64,000 nt of DNA from Whitmania pigra (taxonomy: Eukaryota > Annelida > Clitellata > Hirudinida > Haemopidae), in the NCBI GenBank assembly GCA_021613335.1, contig JAJTWR010000159.1:3770001-3834000 (forward strand), read 5' to 3'. The translations under genes were made by a program, and so were the position numbers. This document shows, in pieces, positions 23,511 through 35,475 of the stretch. Positions within the stretch are counted from its first letter, which is position 1; each line of letters begins with the position of its first letter. The notes under the pieces are model-generated. The model saw only the letters and a program-made list of their open reading frames with translations, made no database searches and had not been told where the DNA came from.

Positions 23511-24045
23511 AATTCAAATAATTGAAAATGGAGACACAATCATCTTGTTGATATCGTCGTTCAGTGCCGACCAATCAGGAACTTATACCTGTGCTGCCCA
23601 AGATCCCTCCAACAAAGTCTGGATTCTCAAAACCTTGGAACTTACTGCTGATGGTAATACTTTTATCCAGTGTTAAACATTTTTGGTATTATCGAAACTT
23701 CTGAATCTATGTCAAATGTGTCTAATTTGTATTAACACAGATCCGTCAAAAGTTGAAATAATTGAAAGAAGTTCCGATAAAGAGGACTCACAATCAATTC
23801 CACCTCTTGTCGCTTATTCCACCAAGTTGGACTCTATCGAGAAAGACTCCACTAGGAAACATTCGGGCAACTCTTTTCCAGCATCCCAGCAAGACATCGC
23901 AGTCCATCTCACATGCACGGCTGTCCTACCAGATAAACTTTCTTATTTGAATTCAGTTTATTTCAACAAGTCGACATCGTCTGAAAATATGTTTCCATCC
24001 ACTGTGTCTGAAAACTGTAGACATATAATACGAGCATCTTGAAAA
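23511..24045 (+). pseudogene. Ig-domain membrane protein pseudogene (middle exons only)
   Basis: Two exons match the middle of the minus-strand Ig gene at 32,441-34,541: the second half of the Ig domain (ISSFSADQSGTYTCAAQD) and the Ser/Thr-rich stalk (SFPASQQDIAVHLT). The signal-peptide exon (source 33,873-34,541) and the transmembrane/cytoplasmic exon (source 32,441-32,735) are missing. The stalk exon ends in foreign sequence and a stop after ENCRHIIRAS. Without signal peptide or membrane anchor it cannot make the original product. Confidence 0.85.
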
Positions 24046-24082
24046 ATCATGCTAGGGCTTATTTTCGGGAAAACACGATATT

Positions 24083-24207
24083 CAGGGACGTTATTTCAGC
24101 TTTTTCCAAGGGCGGGGGAAGCAAACCCTTGCGCAACTTGAGGAGATGACCCATTTTTGCGTCTGGTCTGACGTCAGGGGGAAACGAACCCCCAAATTAC
24201 GTCCCTG
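24083..24207 (+). mobile_element. 125-bp MITE with CAGGGACGT termini (intact copy)
   Basis: The element starts CAGGGACGTTATTTCAGC and ends AAATTACGTCCCTG, giving imperfect terminal inverted repeats (CAGGGACGT outermost). Flanks ACGATATT and ATAATATT agree at six of eight positions, compatible with an 8-bp hAT-type target duplication. It has no coding capacity. The same insertion is present in the right block (29,926-31,221), where a 1.16-kb hAT element has landed inside it, so this copy predates the duplication. Relatives lie at about 3985, 7225 and 60,970. Confidence 0.75.
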
Positions 24208-24861
24208 ATAATATTACTTCCACAGATAAAGTATCTGACACATTTAATAATATTTTTGAGTTATGTCAATTACACAGGAATGGATGGGTCGAATAAATGA
24301 AACCCAGACTGAAAATTTATTTCAAAGAACTTTATGATTTTTTTGGTTTTCGCTTGGTTGATAACGAGATGGGATGCTCTAAAGTTAATTTTTTTAATGA
24401 ACCATTGTGCTGTATCGCTTAATAATTCATAATTCATAACATTATGATAACGAATAGAATATAGCGCGGCTTTGAACATGTGGTTTTGTGCCAAGGAGGC
24501 AACTTCTTCACTAGTGATATGAAGATAGTTGACTAACAGAACAAATTTAATAATAAAAATGCGACATTGCACCAATTCTATAAATAAATAACATGAATGT
24601 CATGTAGTTGGACCGTTTAAACCTGTAATTAAATCGTGTGCCTTCTTAAATCGCCTTTAGTCGCTCATGGGTCAGAAAGTTTTGTTGCTATGGTAAATAG
24701 AAGCAAGTAGTTGTATAGCACTTTCTCGCGTTGAACAGAAGGAGTCTAGTAAGACGATGATACATTCGAATTTATCGATAATATTATCTAATTTAATAAT
24801 ATCAACTAATTTATTGAAAGGACTCTCTCAAATATCATTGATGAAGTTTTGGTAATGAGGC

Positions 24862-27800
24862 ATGGATAGCGATAATATAGCTTTAACAAAACATTTTCCT
24901 AACAGTTTTAAAAGGAATGGACAGAAGCAAGGTAAGTGACAGATGAAAAGAAACAGTTTTTCTCTTCATGAGTTCAAGGTGAAATATGTTTTCAGAACCC
25001 TACCGCAATCCTACCCCAAGAGAACTAAGAACACAACTTGAAAATGAACTAAACGAGCAGGTTCACAGGATTTTGAGTGAACAGTTTCCAACTTTGTTAA
25101 TATCCACAAAGCCAGTGCAAAAATCATCCACTTTATCCAGTGCCTTTGGACAAAATCAAATTAATAAACAATTTAAAAAGTCAAAACATGAAAAAAACAT
25201 CTCCATTAATATGTTAGATGAGGGAATGCAGAAATGCATTGATGATTCAAAAACACACAAGATAAAGAAAGCAGTATCATTCTCCAATGATGAAAATTCA
25301 TTTGGAAGAGAGTATATCATTAATTCTTTCCCACTACCCAATGATTTTGACAAAAAAGATTTAAAAATGCATAGTCCAGAAGTAAAATTTAAAACAAGGC
25401 AATATTATTCTGAGATGATGCAGCTGGCCCACAATGATTTTGGATCAATGTCTAAAATTCAGAAAAAATCCTATTATTACATTCACACTGTTCAGGGCTT
25501 CACCGAATCATTGACTCTGGGTAAATTGCCTGACGGAACAAATTTGCAGGAAGTGGAACCGGGAAAATTTACAGATTATTTTGGTTTTGTTCGATGGCTA
25601 AATGGACCTTTCTGGCCTTCGGACTATGGACCTTTGCATCCTGCACCGATTCTAAAACGCAATAATTCAGTTAATTTCCCAGAACCTTTGCTCAATGGAG
25701 GTTCAAATGAATTTAATGTTTTTTCTTATTTTAAGATAAGGAATTAATTTATTAACTATCACTTGCTATTAAGAATTATGTTCACACAATTTTACATTTA
25801 TGTAAATAATTATATAATAATAATAAATAATTTTAATTTTTTAGATCAATTTGGTGTGGATGACAAGATGAAGACTGAATCTCCATCAATATTTGATAGC
25901 AAATGGATAGCTCCAAAAGTTGTTTACAATGCAGAAACATTTGCCAAGAATTACCAAACCACCTCTCAGGGACCAAATTTCTGTCCAAGTCTTGAGTTTG
26001 AATCAAGATTTGAGTCTGGAAACCTATTTTCTGCAAATCAAGTGTGAGTTCCTAAATCTTTAAAGTGCAAACTGAACCAAAAGTGTGAATTCAAAAAAGA
26101 TCACTATGCACCATTTTCCGTCATCGTCCTCTATCATCATGTCAGCCCCTATTCATCAGCCATAATAATCTTAATATCCACCAACTAAATGTATTTCATA
26201 TAGGCCTATTCATTTACCAATATTCACAAAGCATGCTGCCTTCTTTTTTTGATGGTTATTTCGAGTTGATAAATAATTGCCATTCTAATAATTTGCACAA
26301 AGCCCACCAGTTTCGGTCCTACCTGGCCAGATCAACCTTGAAATTGTTCTCCATAAAATGCTCCGGTTCTCTAATTTACTTTAACATACCAACAATATTA
26401 AATCGTCCACCTCATTATCAATATTCAAAAGTTTATATAAGTCGTACTTACTTCGTTCGAATACTATTAACTTGTATTCGCATGAACCGCCAAAATTAAT
26501 CTAAACTCATATTTGGTTCACGGTCGATTTAATTCTGCACATTTAAATAGGTTGCAGTCTTAGCAGGTACATTCACCCTTTGGGCATCCTTTGGCAGTCA
26601 TTCATTGTTGGTTTTGTTTTATCATGTTGATGTAAATTCTGATGATGCCAAGAAGAAAAAATAAATTCAATTAAAAAAAAACAGTTCCAGTTTTTAACAT
26701 CAGGCCACTTTGCTGATTTTATAAAGTTGTAAACAAAATTAAATAATAAAATAATTAGGGGCCAGACAGAGTATGAATTGGTCTTGAGAACTGATCTTCA
26801 CACTTCTGGTCATACTCAGTGGTTTTATTTTCGAATGAAGAACATGTTCAAGGGTCTGAGATACCACATCAAAATTGTCAACTTGACAAAAAAAAGCAAC
26901 CTCTATATCCAAGGTTAATTAATAATATGCACCATTACGTTCCCTACTACATTTTTTTCTTTTTATGCCATTAAAAATTTAATTATTACAAAAACACGAA
27001 ATGATTAAATTCTCAATATATAAAATGTTCTTCAATCAGGCATGCAACCACTTTTGTATTCAGAATATTTGGCAACAACAAAAAACATTGACTGGCATAG
27101 GTGTGGCTATGGAGTCAAATATTCAACTACTACTCAGAAATCATATTATCAGGCAATGGATCAGAATCAGACTTATTACACCTTAGAGTGGTTCATGGTT
27201 GTTTATTTTCTTACATTGCATTTATTTTAATATTTTTTTTGTTCCATGTAATAAATACAATATATATATATTAAAAATAAAGGAGTTTCCTCAAGACAAT
27301 GACACCTGCTACATGGCTCACTGCTACCCATACACATATTCTGATCTGCAGCGTGACCTAACCAGCATGATGAAGAAAGGTGGTAATCTTTTAAAGCTGG
27401 ATAGTCTCTGTGTTACAAGAGCTGGTAACACATGTTTTCTTGTGACCATTGATGATCCAGGTTAAACTTTTGCATTTAATGTTTATTTTTGTAATTGTTT
27501 ATTTGATTTTTAAGTACCATCTTGTTAATAAATATACAGAGTTTTTGTCTAATGACAAGAGGGTAATAGTTTTCTCAGCCAGAATACATCCAGGAGAGAC
27601 CAATAGTAGTTTCATTATGAAGGGATTATTAGAATTTCTCACTGGGTCTTCTGAATTTGCACAGGTTCATGTTTCCTTAAATTTTTAATTACTTTTTTAT
27701 TTGTTAGAGCTCCAAGCCCTTATTGAATGTTTCATAATAATTTGAATTGAATTTTAGGAGCTTAGAAAAAATTTTATTTTCAAAATAATTCCAATGTTGA

Positions 27801-29627
27801 ATCCCGATGGAGTCATCATTGGAAACTACAGGTGTTCCTTGGTTGGAAGAGATTTGAACAGAAATTTCACCAAACCCCATAAATCCTTTTTTCCCACAGT
27901 CTATCACTTGAAGCAGCTCATAAGCAACTTTCAGGAGAGAGTAAGATTATTCTTTTAATTTGCAATTCAATCAAATTTAAATAAATATTTATTGTTAATA
28001 TTCCAAAACAGATAATTCTTTATTGTGATTTACATGGACACAATCAAAAGCAGAATGTTTTCATGTATGGATGTCCACCCAATATCTCAACCAATGCCTT
28101 CAAACCAGAAGACTATCTCAAAACAAGGATCATTCCCTGGTTAATGTCTAAACAGGTTATTCATTATTTTTATTTTATCAAAACTTAGTTTCACTTAAAT
28201 CGTTAGTTAATTAATTAGTTCATGTGACAAATACAATTTGAGGCTAGATATAATATTTATGTTTTAATGAATTTTCATGATATTTAACAAAAATAACACT
28301 TCAGTCTCCTGACAAATTTGCTTTCAATGGATGCTGCTTTCATGTTTCAAAAAGCAAAGAATCGACAGCAAGAGTTGTGATGTTCCGACAATTCAATATA
28401 ATCAATAGCTTCACTCTGGAGGCAACATTTTGCGGCACAACAGTTCTCAGGTCACCTCAGTCAAGAAAAATGATACACAAATCATAAAAATTCAATAATT
28501 CTGTTTCAAAACAATCATTTCAGATATTGATAACGAATGTTACAATAATTTTCAAATGACAATTGCATTGTTTCTGATCATCATTAATAATATTGTTTTT
28601 AATATTAACTCCAGGCAACAGTTCAACATGGAGGACTTTGAGGATATTGGAAGGTCACTGTGCAGGGTAATGAGTCAGTACAATAGACTCACTTCTGACA
28701 AAGAGTTAAGGCTCATTGAAATTTATTCATAAGCAAGTCCAACTGCTCCTTTACTACAATCTCTTTCAGATATGAAAGAAATATTATCTGCAACTTGGCT
28801 CATGAATTCCACAAAATTACCTTGAGTAATGCAGGACTCAAAAATGACACAAAATTAAAACCATTAGGAACAACTCGGGAAGAATATCAAGGTTAATTGG
28901 TGAAATTAAAATCGACATGAAATTTAATTTAAAACTCTTTGCTGCCAGATGAGATTCAAGAGACAGACTTATTGAAAATTGTTCAACATATTTCTGCCAA
29001 CGATGCTTCAAAAGAATTAGAGTGAGTTCCAATAGATCTTCAAAAACTTAATTTAATGAACATGACCAATGAATATTACTAAATATAGACATGAAATGGA
29101 TTCTGACACTGAATCAGAACCAGAAAACTATGAAACGTGTCAATCCAAAAGACATAAAAGACCAAAGTATCTCCAGAAAAAAAATCCAGAACTTCTGCCA
29201 AAAATTAATTGCAAGCTTAAAAGCACAAAATCCATCAGACAAGACAGCATTGATAAAGATATAAGAATCTTCAAGCCACCCAGAAAACAGGTTAACATAG
29301 AATTTCTTGCTTTAAGGAAGCCAACTAATATTTACCTCCTTACCAAAATGTTCAAAAGTCAATGGAAATTAAGACACCAGTCCATAAATATAAAGACAGA
29401 AGCAATGGAGGCATACCATGCTTTGTACAAGAAAGATTGCAAGAGAGAGCCAAAAAGGTATATGTCAAATTTCAGTCAATACATATTCATTTCCAGCATA
29501 ATTGCCATATTCAACCAACTGCCATTTATCTTCCAGAAAGCTAGTGAGCAAGACAAGACTCATTGACTTGAAGTTGCCCTGTAATTTAGAAAATGGCAGC
29601 AACCATGCACATTTAGTGTTAATTTAG
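24862..29627 (+). CDS. cytosolic carboxypeptidase AGBL2/AGBL3 type (tubulin deglutamylase)
   Basis: Fifteen exons run from [17 protein letters not shown] at 24,862 to the stop at 29,627 (for example 24996-25700, 27540-27664, 27758-27940, 28012-28155, 28305-28450, 29089-29457, 29537-29627). The product is M14B-subfamily: [19 protein letters not shown], zinc ligands in [12 protein letters not shown] (HxxE) and [16 protein letters not shown] (third His), the substrate-carboxylate motif [16 protein letters not shown], and the catalytic Glu in [12 protein letters not shown]. These arrangements fit CCP2/CCP3, which trim glutamates from tubulin tails in cilia and centrioles. The C-terminal tail is basic and lineage-specific. 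Joining exon 5 (ends 27,190, LEW) to exon 6 (27,283, EFPQDND) by GT-AG leaves the frame one base short; every other junction is in phase. The 3' two exons are duplicated at 20,200-20,815. Confidence 0.9.
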
Positions 29628-29925
29628 TGGTTGAATAGCTAAATAATAAGATGGACAGATATGTTGTAATGTCAATAGCTATGTCATTGGGAAGGTATAT
29701 AATACGCTTGGCAACAGCAATGGTTTAATGGTTCATTAAAAAAATTAACTTTAGAGCATCCTAGCTAGGTATCAACCAAACGAAAATCAAAAAAATCAAA
29801 AAGTTCTTTGAAAAAACATTTCAGTCTGGGTTTCATTTATTCGACCCATCTCTTCCTGTGTAATTGACATAACTCAAAAATATCATTAAATGTGTCAGAT
29901 ACTTGATCTGTGGAAGTAATATTAT

Positions 29926-31221
29926 CAGGGACGTAATTTGGGGGTTCGTTTCCCCCCTGACGTCAGACCAGACGCAAAAATGGGTTATCTCCTCAAGTTG
30001 TGCAAGGTTTTGCCTAGACCTCCTAGCCGCCGCCATTTAGCCAAATCCGCCGAACATTTCAATTATGCCAAAAATCCGCCGAAACTTTTTCGGCTAGCCC
30101 AAATCGCCGCCATAAAGTGCGATTCGATCCAGCCGCCGAATTCTTTCACAGCGCCAAATAAATTCAAATTTAATTTAAAAATTTGTTCATAGACATAGAA
30201 TAGTATAGAAATAAATGTTTTAAATATAAAATATTTAATTAACTATTCTAAATATTTACTGATATTTAGCAATATTTACCTATAAAACCGCATTATAAGG
30301 GATCGCTATAATTGTGTCAGCTCTAAAAAAATGTTTACTTTTGATCGCATTTGGGTTTTTTATTCGCCATTTTCTTTTGTCACGTTTTCGTGTGTATATT
30401 ACTGTCAATTGTTGTATTAAAGGTTGTGAAAAGTCTAAATATTCGTAAATCTCTTTAATATTTCAATATTCAATTTCAAGCACAGCTATTTATCGAGATG
30501 GGGGAAAATTTCAGTAAGAAGGTACTCATCAAGGGAATGATTTGAATTCTTTGGTTAGTATAGAAATCTTGTTAATAGTATTTGAGCAAGAATAAGAAAA
30601 ATATTATATATAAACATAATAAAAATGCACTTGCCATAAATTATTATCAAATAATTATTTGTGTGTTGAAATGTAAAAATTGCTGTTAATATTCTGTATC
30701 GCAGGTAGCAGTAGAAGTCGCAAGCTACTTGACATCAAAGAGATGTGATAATGGCGAGGAAGTATTGACCTTTTGGAAGAAAGCAGTGGTTTCTTTCCCA
30801 CTTTTATCACAATTGGCCAAAATGCAATTACCAGCATCAGCAACATCAGTTCCAGTGGAATGCATGTTTTCGACTACTGGCCTGGTTGCTAACAGCAAGC
30901 GATCTGGTTTGTCTGCAGAAAGATTGCACCGTGTGACATTTATTCATGACATTTTGACATTATAGTGCAATAATTTTATATTATTAATGTTACTGAAAAA
31001 CCCTTAGTTGATAAACTTATTTCGTTCAATTTTTAAAACTCAGCCACATTTTAGCCGAATTATTCCTATTTTCAGCCGGAATTTTTAATAATCACGTGAA
31101 TTCGGCTAAGCCGGATATCAGCCAGATTTTTTGCTCAGCCAGCCATAGTTTAAAATAAATTCGGCTAGGGGGTCTAGTTTTGCCTTCCCCACCCTTGGAA
31201 AAAGTTGAAATAACGTCCCTG
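29926..31221 (+). mobile_element. CAGGGACGT MITE split by a nested hAT element
   Basis: Read inverted relative to 24,083-24,207, this is the same MITE insertion. Its outer ends are CAGGGACGTAATTTGG at 29,926 and TAACGTCCCTG at 31,221. The hAT element at 30,015-31,176 interrupts it. Removing that element and one 8-bp repeat leaves a sequence colinear with the left-block copy. Confidence 0.8.
30015..31176 (+). mobile_element. non-autonomous hAT transposon, 1162 bp, 8-bp TSD
   Basis: The target duplication GTTTTGCC flanks the element at 30,007-30,014 and 31,177-31,184. The termini TAGACCTCCTAGCCG and CGGCTAGGGGGTCTA are inverted repeats with one mismatch, and sub-terminal copies of GCCGA/GGCTAAGCCGG motifs crowd both ends. 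The only coding remnant is the hAT C-terminal dimerisation domain at 30,729-30,965 (QLPASATSVPVECMFSTTG, RSGLSAERLHRVTFIHDIL); zinc finger and catalytic core are absent. It must depend on a transposase in trans. The left block lacks it and keeps the empty site near 24,119-24,127. Confidence 0.92.
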
Positions 31222-31285
31222 AATATCGTGTTTTCCCGAAAATAAGCCTTAGCATGATTTCTCAAGTGTTTGTATTCATAATTCA

Positions 31286-32440
31286 GTGCCTCGAATATAT
31301 AACAGATTTATTATAACCATTAATAGTTATTTTGACATTACCTTATTTCGACAAGATGAGCACAAAAAAAAAGCTATTCCGTTGAAGACAGAAATCGCGG
31401 AAGACTCACTGGACAAGAATCCTACAGATTTCTGTAAAGAAAATAATTTGAATATTCAAATGATCTCAAATGGCGAGCATAGTATGATGACCTCAGTCAA
31501 CAGTTAGACGAGGGAAATGCTAAGAAGTACAAGTGTGGTTCAAAAACTCTATGAAGCCTAACCTGCGAGATGTTGTGAGTTGGGTTAATAATTCACTGTC
31601 AAATCACTGGCAGTTGTGTGGCCAATGAGGCATGGTACATGAACACGAAGTTCTCTTGGTCAACGTGAGAGATTGAGACCAATAGTTCTGTAGGAAATGG
31701 ATTCGCAAGAAATTCAGGCAAGGCTTCAGAGTTTGGAGATCTTTATTGATGCTCCAGAAAAAATTGATATAAACTTATTCGACTAATTTTTAAAAATACT
31801 CTAATTGAGGGTTTTTCTAACATTCTTGTAAAATATTAATTTTTAAATAAGTGTTTAAAACCATACTCCTTGTCTCCTGTAGCTTAATAACTTGTGTAAT
31901 ATGAAAAAATGTTCTGATGGGTCGTTGATTTTGAAAATATAAGAAACCCCCGAAATTAAGCCCTAGAGCGTCTTTTGGAGCAAAAATTAATATAAGAAAC
32001 TGTCTTTTTTTCGGAGAAACACGGTATTATTAATCGTGACAGCGTTGAGTGGGTTCAATTAATTTGTTTATTATATTATTATACCCCTTTAATGCTTATT
32101 TACAGAGATGTGTTTAGATTTTTTTTTATTAAAATGCTTTTGTTACATACCGAACGTTGTTTGTGTTTCATACAGCACTTCGTTCAAAAAGCATCACGAA
32201 TTTTTCGAAGAGTACTTGACTTTGCCATATCTAGGATGTCTGGTATAACTGACATGCAAGTACGAACATTGAAAATAACTGAAATATTAACAACCGATCG
32301 AGCAATAAAATCGTTTGCAGACGGATTACGGTGAACAGGTGAACAAGCCCAAAGTACATTCGTCGAAGCTGGAATAATTTACGGCGCGAAGCAGCAGAGC
32401 TCGTGCAGCCTCGCCACAAAACCCGATATTGACATCTGCC
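31286..32440. other. non-coding stretch with transposon-end fragments
   Basis: No gene is recognised. Positions 31,940-32,030 carry CCCCCGAAATTAAGCCCTAG and an inverted GGAGAAACACGGTATT, a degenerate copy of the repeat noted at 11,235. The frames at 31,286 and 32,092 show no known domain. The stretch is missing from the left block, so it was lost there or gained here. Confidence 0.5.
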
Positions 32441-34541
32441 TCAGGCGAGGACTGTGTAACCATTTGAAGATAATGTCAGTGGACTGTCCAATCCATAATC
32501 ATTGGCCGGAAGATTTTCCCGACTGTAGCTTGGATTTCCGAAAGTGATGTATGTGCTTTTTTTGCCATTCCTACGGTGCCTGTACAGAACCAGAGTGGTT
32601 GCAACTGCCGTGAGAACGATAGCCAGCGCCACCCCGATGGCCACTCCACTAGCGTTGTTTTCTTTTTCCACTTGAAGGGCTTTCTGTTCTTCCATCTTTG
32701 CTGGCTCTTCTGCCATTTGTCTTTCGATGGCTTTTAAATTTTAATTTAAAATTAGTTAATTAGAAGAAATTGGTACACATTTTTGACCTACCGTTTGTTG
32801 CAGTCGTCAGATCATTAGTAACCAGAGAAGTCTTCGGCGTCTGAACTTGGTCGTCTTCTTCTTTGTTGGAGTTGGTGTAAAGTGGACCGGTCGATGGCAA
32901 GAAGTCTACAGTTTCAGACACAGTGGATGGAAACATATTTTCAGATGATGTCGACTTGTTGAAATAAACTGAATTCAAATAAGAAAGTTTATCCGGTAGG
33001 ACTGCTGTGCTTGTGAGATGAACTGCGATGTCTTGCTGGGATGCTGGAAAAGAGTTGCCCGAATGTTCCCTAGTGGAATCTTCCTCGATAGAGTCCAACT
33101 TGGTGGAATAAGCGGCAGGAGGTGGAATTGATTGTGAGTCCTCTTTATCAGAACTTCTTTCAATCATTCCAACTTTTGACGGATCTGTGTTAATACAAAT
33201 TAGACACATTTGACATAGATTCAGAAGTTTCGATAATACCAAAAATGTTTAACACTGGATAAAAGTATTACCATCAGCAGTAAGTTCCAAGGTTTTGAGA
33301 ATCCAGACTTTGTTGGAGGGATCTTGGGCAGCACAGGTATAAGTTCCTGATTGGTCGGCACTGAACGACGATATCAACAAGATGATTGTGTCTCCACTTT
33401 CAATTATTTGAATTCTGAAAAATTCGTTAACTTTCATTTATATGTATGTAAATGTGCAAATTCATGCAACTTCACCGTTGTATTTGTAAGGTAACAATAA
33501 TGAGAGATATACAGCATAATTACGAATTTGTCGTCTCCCGAAATAAAGGACTTATTTGTTTTAAGTGCGTCGCAAATATCGGTGAATTCGTCACAAAATT
33601 TATATCACAATTTTGAACCTTCTTATTTATTTATTTATTTGATTAGAGTCCGTTGCATAACTAAGATGATTTGGACTTCATTGAACATTCTTTCTTATGT
33701 AAAAAGAGTTCTTTTATTGCTGGGTTAACTCAGTGGCATGGCTAGGAACGGTGGTTTAGGTTACCCGGGACTAAAGTGAGGGGGAAAACCTGAATATGTT
33801 AAGCGAGCACAAAATTATCAAAATTGGATACCAAATTAATAATGTTAAGAGGACGCCCTCTTAGCGAAAGCCTTAGTTGCACTTTGGGATTAAATATATC
33901 GGTGGGTGAATATTTTTATATTCTAGAAAATCTAACCCGTCTGCTCCTTTGTCGCTTGAGTGATTGAGCCAAAGTACTTTCCATTGCCAACTCATGTTCG
34001 CGATGGAAAAATTTTTTCCAAAGTTTGTTTCAACAAGCCTAGTTATATCGTTTGGGCCACATGTCAAATTCACCAGTTTCCCTGGCTTGACTTCCATCGT
34101 TATGTTCTCCGCAGCATATTCTTCATTGTTCGATGGAACTGATGGCTTGGCAAATATGTCATCTCTTTCGGTATTTTGTGGTAGAGCTTCTGTTGGATTT
34201 ACTTCTCCGAAGTTTGTCTTTGTCAAATTTTGTGTCATAACGGGAATAAAAACATCTTGACGATCTTCATGAGCTTCCAGGGGTTCTTCTGCTGTCGTAT
34301 GGAAGTATTCTGTCGTATTAGGAGATACCGAAAATTTATTCAGAATGTCATTATCCGGATAGGGACTGAAGAGGTTGACCCGAGAGACATTTTCGGTTCG
34401 ATTGACAAGCTCACTAGATGTTCCAGAAGGTAAGATGTTGTTCGGATTTTTAGCAATGAATTCCGGGTTCAAATCCGATGCGTATGTGAATAAATCACAT
34501 GTTGAGTGCAGAACAACAAAGATTACTATCAAACCTTTCAT
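32441..34541 (-). CDS. single-Ig-domain type I membrane protein with Ser/Thr-rich stalk
   Basis: Four exons on the minus strand: 34541 to about 33,930 (signal peptide MKGLIVIFVVLHSTCDLF, an N-glycosylation-rich leader region and the first half of an Ig domain, VNLTCGPND and MSWQWKVLW), about 33,420-33,270 (second half, DQSGTYTCAAQD with the partner Cys), about 33,190-32,795 (Ser/Thr/Asp-rich stalk) and about 32,735-32,441. The last encodes a membrane helix (SGVAIGVALAIVLTAVATTL), the stop-transfer YRHRRNGKK and a 45-residue tail with an NPSY motif (endocytosis or PTB-docking type) and further tyrosines. It looks like a cell-surface adhesion or recognition protein. No orthologue was recognised. 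Exon 1 splits the Ig fold in phase at GADG/IQII. Confidence 0.75.
33625..33680 (+). repeat. copy of the GTCCGTTGCATAAC dispersed repeat
   Basis: TTTATTTGATTAGAGTCCG, then TTGCATAACTAAGATGATTT, matches the copies at 4315 and 59,000. It lies upstream of the Ig gene's second exon, in the first intron, and is absent from the left block. Confidence 0.5.
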
Positions 34542-35475
34542 TGTTAGAAAGCTAACAAATAGATTTTATGGAAATGATTAATTTTGAGTTCCAAATTCCG
34601 AGATACGACACTTTATACTTTATAGTACTCAATACTTTGTTGTCTTATCAAAAGGAATGAATAGCACAGAATAGATTACTTTATCTCTAGAGAATAAACA
34701 GTGGAAAATCACGAGCAAAGAATCCGTCCTCTAGTTGCAACGATGTAAATTAGGATCAATCCTGCTGCTGTTGCTGCCAAGAAATGCAAGAGAAGGCGAC
34801 GCTTGTGCATCTATACGATGTCATACATCCACAGAAAGAGATGAGATTACGTCACTTTATTAGTGAGTAAAATACTATAAATTGTTTATGCAATATAATT
34901 TGAATGTATCATCGTAAAAGTAGTTTCGATACCGCTTGAATATTATTCCGAATAAATGTAACTATCTCACGCATTAAGTATTGCAAGTAATTAATATTGT
35001 ATTTCTTTGGAAAATCGTAGCAAATGTTATTTCCTGGAAGAAGGCTGGGTAAGTTAGTAGCAGAAGAGGTTTTTCCTTGAATTGCTAACATTACTTTATT
35101 ATCGGGTACATCATTCCATCCATTTTCAAGTGGAATGGAAAATAATAACACAACCTTCAAAATAATGCCGAAAAGGCTGGGAGCCTTTTAGTTCTATATT
35201 TACGATGATTAATATTAATCTTTATTGATCACTACACCGAATACATTGTGTTATGAGGTTGCATTATGTTCTGTTTTCAGATTGTGTAATTAAAAACAAC
35301 CGATATAAAATTCTGATTGAGTAACGAATTTTATTAAAATTACCTTTGAACTTTGAAAGTGGCTAATAAGCATGAGCATGGGCGATAGTAGGTTGGGTCG
35401 CTCAGGTGTTTTTTCCATTCGGAAAACCAGAACTTAAGAATTAAGACTTGCTTTAAAAAAATAATTAGTGTGCCA

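Noticed and set aside
26233..26499. 88-residue frame in the AGBL2/3 intron 3
   Set aside because: No homology, no splice context and no conservation with the family; intronic chance frame.
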